Source: an uncultured Alteromonadaceae bacterium (GTDB lineage Bacteria; Pseudomonadota; Gammaproteobacteria; Enterobacterales; Alteromonadaceae). Taken from it: a stretch of DNA of 64,000 nt. Below, piece by piece: positions 26,494-35,577 of this stretch. Within the stretch, counting starts at the first letter, position 1, and each line of letters starts with the position of its first letter. The DNA lies in NCBI GenBank assembly GCA_947503265.1, contig CANNDC010000008.1, positions 1 through 64,000 on the forward strand, in the 5' to 3' direction. The notes beneath the pieces are model-generated. The model was not told the DNA's origin. It did not search any database and saw nothing but the letters and a program-made list of their open reading frames with translations. Position numbers and translations under genes: made by a program.

Positions 26494-27807
26494 ATGAAGA
26501 GATACTTACTTTTTTTATTTGTACTGTTCTCCATCTGTGCTTGCAGTAGCATTGAAACTCGCCAAGATATTTCGAAAAACACGCAGTTTCTAAGTGATTG
26601 GAATAAAAGGGTATTAGAAATTGCAGAGCGTGAAGATGGTTTTTTAACGTTAAAAGGGGTAAGAACCCTGTCTATGATGCACATTGCGATGCATGATGCC
26701 ATTAATGCCGTTGATAACAAATTCACACCGTATGCCTATTCCGGATCCCATAGACAAATTGATCCGCGGGAAGCCGCGATATATGCAGCTTTTTATGTCG
26801 CTACAGATCAATATTCTGAAAATAAACACATTTTTAACGAATTGCTAAACCAGCAGACTAGCCAGCAGACTAGATTGCAAAAAGAGAATGCTGGTTTATC
26901 GGAAAACGAATTAGGTTTTGCATCAGCACAAGCTATCTTAACTAAACGTGATAATGATCGCTGGAGCACAGAAGCAGAGTATTCTTGGCATCCAATGGCG
27001 CCGGGTGTATATGCAGAATTCAACGAGCATAGTGGCACACCGCAAGGTTTTATTTTTGGAGCGGGTTGGGCAAAAGTAGCGCCCTTCGTATTGTCATCAC
27101 ATGATCAATTTAGAGCGCCTCCACCGCCAAAAATTAATAGTAATGCATACACCGAGGCGTTTAACGAGGTAAAGCGTGTCGGTGCGCACAAAAGCCAAAG
27201 TCGAACTGCTGATCAAACTCATCTGGCTATGTGGTGGAAGGATTTTTCTGAGAATTCTCACAATCGGCTTGCGCGACAATTAATAGCGGAAAAATCGCTA
27301 AGCTTACATGACTCTGCTCGGCTGTTCGCATTGATAAACATGAGCATTTTTGATGCGTATATCAATGTGTTTGATAACAAGTTTTTTTATAATCATTGGC
27401 GACCTTACACGGCAATCCGTTGGGCTGACAAAGATGGCAACCCCGACACTGAATTAGACGAAAACTGGACTAACACTCACAATCATACATACGCTTTTCC
27501 ATCTTATCCTTCAGCCCATGGCACAGCATGTACGGCAGCTATGGCAGCTTTTAGTGAAGTTTTTGGTGACAAAACCCAATTTACTATGACGACATCGAGC
27601 GTCGATAAGGCAGGTCCTTTTTCCGGGAAAATTGCCATGGAACCAACAACGCGCTCTTTCACTCGCTTTTCCGAAGCCGCTTTAGAATGTTCCATGTCGA
27701 GAGTCTATCTGGGAATACATTTCCGTTATGATTCAATTGAAGGCAATAAGCTGGGCGATAAAATTGGCAAATATGTGATTGAACAAAGCCTTAACCCAAT
27801 CGAATAA
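26494..27807 (+). CDS. Vanadium-haloperoxidase/PAP2-like lipoprotein
   Basis: Protein of 437 residues with a lipoprotein signal (FSICAC, Cys17). The C-terminal half has the acid-phosphatase/haloperoxidase motifs NHWRPYTAIRWAD, YPSAHGTACTAA and SRVYLGIHFRYDSIEG, which form the vanadate- or phosphate-binding pocket (Arg, Ser-Ala-His-Gly, Arg and His). Similar vanadium-dependent haloperoxidase-homology proteins are common in marine bacteria. Halide peroxidation versus phosphatase activity cannot be told by eye. The start has AGGAGG-like sequence (GAGGAGGAATTTCCG) just upstream. It is divergent from the HxlR regulator and convergent with the sugar porter. Confidence 0.85.
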   Translation: MKRYLLFLFVLFSICACSSIETRQDISKNTQFLSDWNKRVLEIAEREDGFLTLKGVRTLSMMHIAMHDAINAVDNKFTPYAYSGSHRQIDPREAAIYAAFYVATDQYSENKHIFNELLNQQTSQQTRLQKENAGLSENELGFASAQAILTKRDNDRWSTEAEYSWHPMAPGVYAEFNEHSGTPQGFIFGAGWAKVAPFVLSSHDQFRAPPPPKINSNAYTEAFNEVKRVGAHKSQSRTADQTHLAMWWKDFSENSHNRLARQLIAEKSLSLHDSARLFALINMSIFDAYINVFDNKFFYNHWRPYTAIRWADKDGNPDTELDENWTNTHNHTYAFPSYPSAHGTACTAAMAAFSEVFGDKTQFTMTTSSVDKAGPFSGKIAMEPTTRSFTRFSEAALECSMSRVYLGIHFRYDSIEGNKLGDKIGKYVIEQSLNPIE

Positions 27808-27840
27808 ACCGATCATATTGAAAACAGCTGACCTATTGCT

Positions 27841-29397
27841 CTACGCTTTAGCCAAAGATGACTCCAACTCTTCCAAAGATTTGCCTTTAGTTTCGGGTAA
27901 GAATTTAAATACCAGCACCAAACCAATAAATGCCATTATTCCATACACCAGGAAGGTGATAGCGGCGCCAAAAGTAGCCAATTCCCATGGGAATACCAGT
28001 TGGACTAGGAAGCTCACGGCACTATTGGCAACACCTACCAGAGAGATAGCGATACCACGAACGTGATTGGGAAATATTTCAGAAAATAGTACCCACATAA
28101 CTGGTCCGAGAGACATGGCAAAAGAAGCCACAAAGCCTATGATCCCTATCAAAATGAGTGTGGCATTCATCTTAGTTGCCAATTTAAGAATTTCACCTTG
28201 ATGATTATTAAATACTTGTTCACCAAGCAGCTCTGTCATTTCATTCTTAAAATTCACATCCGAATCAAAGACCTGATCTTGGATATTAGCTAAGGCTGAT
28301 GCAGACGGTGCATCTATTTGTTGACTTAATGACGCTATCGATTGTGAGTCTAAGGAATAAGTTGCTTGTTTAAAGCCCCAAGTGCACAAAATCATGCTGA
28401 TCACGACACCAGACAAACCAATTAATAACAATGGCTTGCGGCCAAACTTATCAATAGTCGCCATAGCAATAATCGTAAAGACGATATTCACTATGCCTAT
28501 CCAGATTGCTTGCATAAACGCGGCGTTGGTTCCTACCCCACTTTGCTCAAAAATAGTAGGGGCGTAGAAAAATACCACATTAATACCCGTTACTTGCTGC
28601 GATATACCGACTAACAAGCCGATCAATATGGGGAAACGCATACGTTTGCTAAACAAAAAGCCTAAGCGCACTTTCAAAGATTCCGTATGTGTCTCAACAC
28701 TGGCTTCTAACGCCTTGATTTCTGCAGCAACCACTTCTTTTGAAAACAGCTTTGCTAGCACGAGTTCGGCTTCTTTTATATATCCTTTCAACAACAACCA
28801 ACGAGGACTGCGAGGAATGGTAAATAACAATACAAACCACAATAGCGCAGGAACCATTTCCATTCCTAACATCCAGCGCCAAACATTATCGTTGATACCC
28901 CAATCGCTTACCCAAACAAGATCACTTTGGCTGAGCTGCAGAAAGTAGTAGTTGGTAAAGTAAGAAACTGAGAAGCCTAAAACAATATTCAGTTGGTTGA
29001 TTGACACCATTTTTCCGCGATTTTCAGGCGTACTTATTTCAGCAATATAAATAGGAGCAATCATCAAAGAACAAAAAGCCATACCACCAAGCATTCTTGC
29101 GACAACCAACATGGTAAAATCGGTAGCAAAAGCGGATGCGAAAGCCGACAAGAGATACAAAAAAGCAATAATGATTAGTGTTTTGCGGCGTCCAAAGGCG
29201 TCACAAATTGCGCCAGCGGTTAAGGTCGCTATGATACCGCCTAGTGTGGGAGAACTCACAACAAAACCTTGTTGCCATGCACTCAATTCAAAGTCATTAG
29301 CGATAAAACCAATAGCACCTGAAATAACCGATGCATCGAATCCAAAGATAAACCCACCAAGGGAAACTATGAAAGTGTACTGTAGTGTTTTACTCAT
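27841..29397 (-). CDS. Sugar-porter family MFS transporter
   Basis: Twelve-helix permease of 518 residues of the sugar porter family. Signatures are GGFIFGFDASVISGA in helix 1, the DAFGRRKTLI loop, PRSPRWLLLKG after helix 6, IDKFGRKPLLLIG and PETKGKSLEELE at the C-terminus. The helix 5 and helix 7 positions (QLNIVLGF and QQVTGINVVFFYAPTIFE) are those that line the sugar site in XylE/GLUT. An extra loop of about 60 residues (TYSLDSQSIASLSQQIDAPS and on) between helices 9 and 10 is long for the family. It stands alone; its sugar is unknown. A decayed fragment of a close relative lies 1.4 kb away at 30722-30878. Confidence 0.92.
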   Translation of the reverse strand: MSKTLQYTFIVSLGGFIFGFDASVISGAIGFIANDFELSAWQQGFVVSSPTLGGIIATLTAGAICDAFGRRKTLIIIAFLYLLSAFASAFATDFTMLVVARMLGGMAFCSLMIAPIYIAEISTPENRGKMVSINQLNIVLGFSVSYFTNYYFLQLSQSDLVWVSDWGINDNVWRWMLGMEMVPALLWFVLLFTIPRSPRWLLLKGYIKEAELVLAKLFSKEVVAAEIKALEASVETHTESLKVRLGFLFSKRMRFPILIGLLVGISQQVTGINVVFFYAPTIFEQSGVGTNAAFMQAIWIGIVNIVFTIIAMATIDKFGRKPLLLIGLSGVVISMILCTWGFKQATYSLDSQSIASLSQQIDAPSASALANIQDQVFDSDVNFKNEMTELLGEQVFNNHQGEILKLATKMNATLILIGIIGFVASFAMSLGPVMWVLFSEIFPNHVRGIAISLVGVANSAVSFLVQLVFPWELATFGAAITFLVYGIMAFIGLVLVFKFLPETKGKSLEELESSLAKA

Positions 29398-29754
29398 TTT
29401 CGGCTTCTTTTATTTTTAATTTTCTATGTTCCGTAACAGCCGGAATGTAACACACATGTAAAAACCTATTGTGAGTTCGAGTTCAAGCGGACTATTTAAG
29501 AGGCAACAAGGATAGATAGCTGGTTTTTTTCCGAGATTAACCGCCATCCAACCATTCTGGGCTTGATGATGACACCCCTATTTTCGCCGCCAATTTAATA
29601 GATCTAAAAGGCGTATCCCCATAAATCTACTCACTGTGGCGCCAGTAAATATGGGTCATAAGCTTTTCATTAGGAATTGATTAGCTAACCATAAGGACTA
29701 ATCCGTACATTTCCGTTTTACTTAACTCGGGTTAATTAAAACTGGAGATCAATA
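29398..29754. other. 357-bp divergent spacer
   Basis: Must hold promoters for the sugar porter (minus strand) and the PEP-CTERM-like protein (plus strand; ACTGGAGATCAATA precedes its ATG). No inverted repeat strong enough to call an operator was seen, and no ORF. Confidence 0.4.
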
Positions 29755-30546
29755 ATGAATAACCTTTTTACCAAAGCACTAATACTAGCGTTTTCACTAA
29801 CCATAGCGACAAGCGCTTCAGCTAAACTGACAAAATTTGATTTTACGATGGGAGGGTTCTCAAACGGCGGATCAGTAACTGGCTCGTTCAAGGGGGAGGA
29901 TTTGAATAATGATGGTTTTATCAGTTCATTTCTTTTCAAGCAAGATATCGATTTTCTGAATAATGATTTTGAAGTTGGGATGAATGAAGTCACCAGCGCA
30001 GAGTTAACCTTCAATGGTTTTTTTGACGCTGGCAGGATGGGGGCAGATCCAGATCCCATCACCACTTTCTCGACCGCGAATGATTTGACCGATCTCACCG
30101 ACGAGTTTTTCCCGGGTTTTCCATTGGATCTATTCTTTCTTTTGAATTACGACTTAAATGGTGGAAGTATTTTGGGTGACGGCAGTACTGAAGGCTTCTT
30201 GATGGGCACTGCAGACCAACCCTTTGTATTCGGCACAGGGAGGTTTTTACCTGCGCCTGCAGGAATTGTCTTCGATTCAAATATGGGGCTTGCAGGCGGC
30301 TCTACGCTTACTTCAAAACTCATTCAAGACGCAGCCAATGGTACTCCCTGCATAAATGGCCTTGCTTGTGGTGTCGTTCATTCTGTTATCGACGACCCAG
30401 TGACCTTCGTTGGTGTTGGAGGATTCGATATGACAAGCGGATTGCTTGAAGTGGTTGAAGTTTCTGCTCCCGGCGGTATGCCTTTATTCGGTGCGGCGTT
30501 AGCAGCATTGTTTGTTATTCGACTCAGAAACAGTGCTTTAGTTTAA
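29755..30546 (+). CDS. Secreted protein with PEP-CTERM-like sorting tail
   Basis: Protein of 263 residues. A Sec signal peptide ends at SASAK (about residue 24). A beta-rich, Gly/Asp-rich body carries no catalytic motif. The C-terminus VSAPGGMPLFGAALAALFVI then RLRNSALV has the order of exosortase signals: a Pro-containing motif, one membrane helix and a basic end. The usual Pro-Glu-Pro is changed to SAPGG. The protein may be anchored or released by an exosortase encoded elsewhere, and such proteins belong to exopolysaccharide-associated surface systems. A strong terminator follows, so it is monocistronic. Confidence 0.7.
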   Translation: MNNLFTKALILAFSLTIATSASAKLTKFDFTMGGFSNGGSVTGSFKGEDLNNDGFISSFLFKQDIDFLNNDFEVGMNEVTSAELTFNGFFDAGRMGADPDPITTFSTANDLTDLTDEFFPGFPLDLFFLLNYDLNGGSILGDGSTEGFLMGTADQPFVFGTGRFLPAPAGIVFDSNMGLAGGSTLTSKLIQDAANGTPCINGLACGVVHSVIDDPVTFVGVGGFDMTSGLLEVVEVSAPGGMPLFGAALAALFVIRLRNSALV

Positions 30547-30575
30547 CTAACACGGAATTATTCAAACTTAACGGT

Positions 30576-30603
30576 AAAGCTTAGAACCTCGGTTTTAAGC
30601 TTT
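30576..30603 (+). terminator. Rho-independent terminator after the PEP-CTERM-like gene
   Basis: AAAGCTTAGAA pairs with TTTTAAGCTTT around CCTCGG (12 of 13 positions pair if counted to the loop), ending in TTTCTTT. It starts 30 bp after the stop codon. Confidence 0.75.
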
Positions 30604-30721
30604 CTTTGCCCCCGATGCATTTTTACAGAGTGTAGACACTCGATAAATTTGGAATAAGTCAAAAATGCTGCAACAAAGAGAAAAGCGTTGAGACAAATTC
30701 TTCAAAATGCATTTGTGTGGT

Positions 30722-30878
30722 GATACAAAAAAGCAATTGTGATTTGTATTTTGCGGCGTCCAAAAGCGTAACAAATTGCTCCAGCGGTTGAGGTTGCTGC
30801 GATACCGTCTAATGTCGGATAACTTGCAACAAGACCTTGTTGCCATGCGTTCACTTCAAAGTCATTTGAGATAAAGCT
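30722..30878 (-). pseudogene. Decayed fragment of a sugar-porter gene
   Basis: This stretch aligns base by base with 29154-29312, the segment of the intact permease gene covering helices 1 to 3 (for example TTTTGCGGCGTCCAAA and CTTGTTGCCATGC in both). Many substitutions break the reading frame's sense. Only about 157 bp survive and no start or remaining body is present. It is therefore a relic of a paralogue or of a duplication of this locus, on the same strand as the intact gene. Confidence 0.85.
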
Positions 30879-30889
30879 TCATTATGGAT

Positions 30890-33800
30890 CTATTCGTCTC
30901 CTTCTGAAGTTCTGCGCAATTGGCTTGAAAATATCAATAGTGTAGCCGATACCATAATCCATCCCGCTAAGACATAAAGCGACTGGAGAAACCTCCATGT
31001 TGTTGGATGGTTCGCAATTGTTTTGTAGCCATTCACGATATCACAGATTTGAATGCCCTCTGAATTACAATTTTTATCCACACGACTTGCGTTAAATATT
31101 GTGTCATAGCTTTTGTCATTCCTAGGGGGAGAAGGGTCAAAAGGGCGGATAAGGCAGCGTTCTGATTGATCTAATTCAATTAACGGAATGAACATGTCAA
31201 CGGCAAAGACCCCATAATCAATAGTATTGCCACAACGAATATTAGTAGACTTCACATAGCTATTGGGCTTCAATTTATTTGTTTGCAAACTCAATATAAA
31301 TTCCTCATTATTAGGCTCACTCGCAATTGCATACGGCGTTACTGCAGTTGACTCGATAACTAAAAAACCGTTCTCGTCCAATGATTTTGTCGCCCATGTA
31401 CCTAGGAAAATAAATCCCAAGATCGTTAAAAGTGGGCGTCTGAGTGACAACCCATAGCGAAAACTGGCTCTATAAAAATAGTCCCAAAAAGTAAGAAATA
31501 AGCGCAATATACTCTTTGCTGAAATAATCAAACCAATGAATAAGCAAATGAATAGAGAGCTCCCTAGATTTATCCCAATTGAAAAACCACCGTTCGAAAC
31601 AATCTTATAAAGTGAAATTAATGGAACGAAAACACTTAATATCAATACATAATTAGGCAAAGAACTTTTAAATTTGTTACGAAATTCCAGCCCTTCTTTA
31701 TATATTCTAGCCTCATCAATGTATTTAGCAGCAGGTTCTAAACCTGAAGAACGATAGTTCCTAGCAACTCTTCTGAAGCTTGCAATGTCAATTTCTTTAG
31801 CTCCATTTGTCGTGTTATCCAAATCATCATGATAGCGGCTTAGCCATAGCAATCTCTTTTCTTTGAAGTTAAATCCTTTAGAGTAGAAGCTAATATCATT
31901 TAAATAACCTCTTTTATAAATATCATCGGGAGATAAATCGACTTCGTTAACAATTTTACCAATTGTTTTCTTTCTACTTTGTAATAGTTTATTAAGTCTA
32001 TTTTTTAGTCGGCCAAATGCATTAACTTTACTGTAACTAGAGGTGCTTTCTATATAACTCTGACCATCTTCATGTTCCTCGTAACGTTTAAGCATTTTCG
32101 GATTGAAGCGGTCCGTTTTAAAAAAAACAAAATCTCCCCAACCATGGCCACTGCCGTCTGCAAGCAATTCACAAGAACAATCAGATAAGTTTACAAGCGC
32201 AGAGCGGTCAACTCCCCAAATACGACGTAGTACATTTTCATTGGTCTTTAGCTCCTTTAGATTGAGCTGCGAAGGAAAAAGCTTGTCAAAAGGTTGTTTC
32301 TCTGATGCCTGTGACCTGTTTAACTCAATCACTCCTGACCTACCTGGCCCTCTACTAATAAACTCGCCAAAGTCTGCTAAAGGACAAAATAATACAGGAG
32401 TAGTTTTACTTTTCAGAAGATCCTGTTGTTCTTTCAAATCTAAATGCGATTCATCTGGTGAAGAATCATCAGTCGATTGATTGTTGAAATGATGATTGAA
32501 ATCGGTGGAGCAAACATGAGTATCATCAAGCATTTCAACGCTAGAATTAAACTGTTTTAACTTGAATACTGCCAACCAAACACTTTTCTGATAAGTACAA
32601 GCTGCAGGTATGAACCACGTTATTTCGCTTTCTTTCTTAGCATTAACGGTTTTATTTTCTTCTTCAACTTTGGCTTTTTCTGCTGCTTTTTCATTCAACT
32701 TTATTAGCCAATCACTAAAATTCTGTTTTGCGAACCTGTCTTTTCTTGGATCCCAGCCATTAGGTATCTTAAAATCCGAATCTTGGTAAAATTCTATTGC
32801 CTCCTTCAGTGAAGAAAATCCATTCATTTTCTCTATTATTTTAAATTCTTGCGTTTCATTTTGCGGTTTCATGCTTACATGTTTAATTTTATCTGGCCTT
32901 AGAATTTGGCACTTTAAATTATTTAGTGGGGGACTAACTTCGCTATTAATAGACTTTCGATTGGCTTCTTCTAGGTTACCAAGTGTTACTATTCGAAACT
33001 GACTTAGCCCTTTTTCTTCATTTTCAGTAACTAAAAAAGTGCAAAATAAACAGAGATATTCGATAGCTTTTTCCTTTGTATCTAAATTTACTCCATATTC
33101 TTTTGGTAGCTTATGGAAAACATCAGAATACCCTGATAGTTTCGCGTCATGCCTTCCATCTTCAAACTCGATTGAGCTCAACAATCCCACTTTAAAAGGT
33201 TGATTTTGAATTCTTCTATCTCTCCATTCGGAATCTTGTTTTTCGATTGCTTTAGTAATAACCAATTTCGCACGTTTATCTTTAAAGCAACTTAATTCAT
33301 ACTTACTGGCGCTTATTTGATCTGGAGCAAAGTTTCCGCCTACATCAATTGCTCCGTTTATTGAACATCGCTCAAGAGTCAATGTAGGCCAATTTAGCTT
33401 GTTCAAATTTTGAGTTCTGCTAATAGAGGCATCTTTAGGGCCAGGTGTGCTCCATTGCTCTAGATTTAGATTTCCTAGAGAAGATTTCGAAAAATTGAGA
33501 TCCTTTACCATTCCTTTTATCTTAGTATCCGCTTTAACTTCGGAACCTGAGAAATCAATAAGTGATGCACTTCCATATATATTAATTCTGATTTTTTCTG
33601 CATTGGTCCCTAGGAATTTCCCTGTTTCAAATCCAAATGTCGAAATCGATAAACGCTTGACCGACGATTCAGAGAAATCGAGGCTTTTCCATTCAGCATT
33701 TTGATCAGATAAAATGGCAGTTTTTAGCTTAACTCCAATACGGTTGCAATTGGCTCCTTTAAAAGACAATGATTTCAATGGAGAATCTTGTTTACTCCTT

Positions 33801-34957
33801 TTGTTAGTAGTGCCAATTAGGTTTTTATCTTCATCCAAGTCAGAGATATATAAATTTTTGCATGACAGTGAAGTCCCTACTACATAGCACTTATCAGAGA
33901 CACCCAAAGAATCCCCAAAGTCGACACATTCGATGACGATATCTTCTGCGACAACTGCGCTGAGAAATACCATACCATTTATCTCTGAGGGATATCGCTC
34001 TTGACTTATATAAACAGTTCTATGGAATTTACTACTTTGAAAATTTAACGCTCTTGGTCTCTCAAAAGATTCCTCACTTTTAGATGACTTAATCTGTAAA
34101 TATCCGTTGTGAATAAATGCACCAGCAATCCACAACTCAGAATGGCATACAATATTCAGTGCAGAAAGCCCGCCAATGATAGCAAAACAAGGACTAAACA
34201 TGACTCGTTTATGAAAGGTACAATCGCTAATATTCAAAGCGTTAAAAGAGTAAAGACTCTCTTCATGATGATTTTGTACAAATTCAAAATCTTCAACAAA
34301 TATGCTGTTCTCAGCCGAAAATCTGCCCTGAATATTAGAACCAGAAATATTGGCAACAAGAGAATTGGCGCTTTTTATTTCTTGCTTCTCAGCTCGAAAA
34401 AGTTCTCCTTTGAAGTTATAAGCTTCCTTTAAGTAAGTTTTCCCATCTTCATCATTCTCCATTGCAAAAGGTCTAATTTGAGATAGATCTAGGTTGCCCT
34501 TCAACTTAGAAAACGTCAGATTAATATGACAGAGCGTTTGACTAATGTCGGTTACTGTATTTCCTCGATCAACACCGAAGCGAGAGCCTCTCAAACTCAG
34601 TGATGTTAGATGTGATGAAGCAAAACAAACTCCATCCTCAAATAAACACTCGATGAACGATATAGGCTTTAAACTGCTACCACCTTTTCCCGATAATCCT
34701 TCAAGAGATAAACGACCTTTAATTCGAAATCCTCTTAAATAAAAACGTCCCACTTGGTTATGATCAACCAAATTAAGAATACATTTTCTAAGATCACTTG
34801 ACGTAATAGATGGCATATTTTCTTTTGGAAACGCTGCAAATTTGCCGCTGCCGGGGACAAGCTCCTTAGGCAACGGTACAGAAATTCCTGAAGCATGTTG
34901 ATTTTCAAGCCAAGCTTTCCTTATTCCTTCTATATTTTTGACATAACGAAATTTCAT
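30890..34957 (-). CDS. Giant beta-helix (pentapeptide-like) membrane protein, function unknown
   Basis: Protein of 1355 residues without a signal peptide. The first ~600 residues carry many loosely repeated strands of the type LSLRGSRF, LNISDCTF, LSFKGANC, LDFSESSV and LNFSKSSL, as in pentapeptide-repeat right-handed beta-helices. A charged middle follows (about 600-1000, including KLNEKAAEKAKVEEENK). Then comes a short helical module, ASFRRVARNYRSSGLEPAAK (about 1070-1090), and about four membrane helices (about 1112-1215 and 1320-1345) flanking a periplasmic loop with several Cys. The module before the helices resembles that of other bacterial pentapeptide-repeat membrane proteins. Long AT-rich coding stretches differ from the neighbours and suggest transfer. 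No function can be named. Confidence 0.7.
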   Translation of the reverse strand: MKFRYVKNIEGIRKAWLENQHASGISVPLPKELVPGSGKFAAFPKENMPSITSSDLRKCILNLVDHNQVGRFYLRGFRIKGRLSLEGLSGKGGSSLKPISFIECLFEDGVCFASSHLTSLSLRGSRFGVDRGNTVTDISQTLCHINLTFSKLKGNLDLSQIRPFAMENDEDGKTYLKEAYNFKGELFRAEKQEIKSANSLVANISGSNIQGRFSAENSIFVEDFEFVQNHHEESLYSFNALNISDCTFHKRVMFSPCFAIIGGLSALNIVCHSELWIAGAFIHNGYLQIKSSKSEESFERPRALNFQSSKFHRTVYISQERYPSEINGMVFLSAVVAEDIVIECVDFGDSLGVSDKCYVVGTSLSCKNLYISDLDEDKNLIGTTNKRSKQDSPLKSLSFKGANCNRIGVKLKTAILSDQNAEWKSLDFSESSVKRLSISTFGFETGKFLGTNAEKIRINIYGSASLIDFSGSEVKADTKIKGMVKDLNFSKSSLGNLNLEQWSTPGPKDASISRTQNLNKLNWPTLTLERCSINGAIDVGGNFAPDQISASKYELSCFKDKRAKLVITKAIEKQDSEWRDRRIQNQPFKVGLLSSIEFEDGRHDAKLSGYSDVFHKLPKEYGVNLDTKEKAIEYLCLFCTFLVTENEEKGLSQFRIVTLGNLEEANRKSINSEVSPPLNNLKCQILRPDKIKHVSMKPQNETQEFKIIEKMNGFSSLKEAIEFYQDSDFKIPNGWDPRKDRFAKQNFSDWLIKLNEKAAEKAKVEEENKTVNAKKESEITWFIPAACTYQKSVWLAVFKLKQFNSSVEMLDDTHVCSTDFNHHFNNQSTDDSSPDESHLDLKEQQDLLKSKTTPVLFCPLADFGEFISRGPGRSGVIELNRSQASEKQPFDKLFPSQLNLKELKTNENVLRRIWGVDRSALVNLSDCSCELLADGSGHGWGDFVFFKTDRFNPKMLKRYEEHEDGQSYIESTSSYSKVNAFGRLKNRLNKLLQSRKKTIGKIVNEVDLSPDDIYKRGYLNDISFYSKGFNFKEKRLLWLSRYHDDLDNTTNGAKEIDIASFRRVARNYRSSGLEPAAKYIDEARIYKEGLEFRNKFKSSLPNYVLILSVFVPLISLYKIVSNGGFSIGINLGSSLFICLFIGLIISAKSILRLFLTFWDYFYRASFRYGLSLRRPLLTILGFIFLGTWATKSLDENGFLVIESTAVTPYAIASEPNNEEFILSLQTNKLKPNSYVKSTNIRCGNTIDYGVFAVDMFIPLIELDQSERCLIRPFDPSPPRNDKSYDTIFNASRVDKNCNSEGIQICDIVNGYKTIANHPTTWRFLQSLYVLAGWIMVSATLLIFSSQLRRTSEGDE

Positions 34958-35574
34958 CTCTTTTCCCTATCTAACCCACGACAATTTCGACTAGAAACCT
35001 AGAGCTACAAATTAATCCCTAATATTTCTGTACATCATTATTTTGTCTTTTACTTTTTTAAAATGATAGTTTTTTAACAATCAATTAACATTTCTCACAG
35101 AAGCCTGATTTAGAAAGGGGCATTACAATATACTTTGGCTTGAATAGTCTGCAGATCAATTTTTTTCATACCATTTAATTATTGAGGATGCATTTAACCG
35201 AAAGATACTGGGCGTTTGTATTTGCTTCATCTTTTCTTGCATTGAAATATTTTTCAATGCACCATCAAAAAATAATTTGCCCTGAAATGTGACAATAACC
35301 ATCTAATTTTTTCTATTCAATTCAATAACCACATGTTTAATCAGGATATTTTCTATTGGCCCACTAATTGCTAAGACTAGTCTGAGTCGGAGGCACGTAG
35401 ATGTCATCGATCAAGTTGGCGGTAGCGACAAATTAAACGCAAATCGTTTTTATTAAAAATATAAATTTCTCGAGCAAAGGCGCTCACGTTTTTCTGCATT
35501 AAAGTGCAGCAAATTGTGAGCGTCTTTTTTGTTTTTGGAATTTAAAAATTATTACAGAAGAATCTCTGGAGTAC
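34958..35574. other. 617-bp divergent spacer with a leader hairpin
   Basis: AT-rich. It holds the promoter of the giant membrane protein on the minus strand and, in its last 100 bp, an attenuator-like hairpin leading to the formate/nitrite channel gene. No ORF was seen. Confidence 0.45.
35471..35538 (+). terminator. Attenuator-like leader terminator upstream of the formate/nitrite channel
   Basis: GGCGCTCAC (35479-35487) pairs with GTGAGCGTC (35516-35524) with one G-U pair, enclosing a second small hairpin (CTGCA, hexaloop TTAAAG, TGCAG at 35494-35509), and is followed by TTTTTTGTTTTTGG. It lies 40 bp before the start of the channel gene with no gene ending upstream in that direction. It is therefore more likely a regulated leader terminator than the end of a transcript. 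The GCAAAGGCG lead-in is reminiscent of nitrate-assimilation leaders controlled by ANTAR proteins; that comparison is from memory. Confidence 0.6.
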
Positions 35575-35577
35575 ATG

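Noticed and set aside
26403..26726. Extension of the HxlR regulator to a start at 26726
   Set aside because: It would overlap the 5' end of the divergent haloperoxidase-like gene and add about 108 residues with no family similarity; a GTG with AGAAGGA at 26402 gives the normal family start.
35494..35509. ANTAR (NasT/NasR) target hexaloop
   Set aside because: The loop TTAAAG lacks the conserved A1 and G4 pattern, so a specific ANTAR claim is not made, only a possible attenuator.
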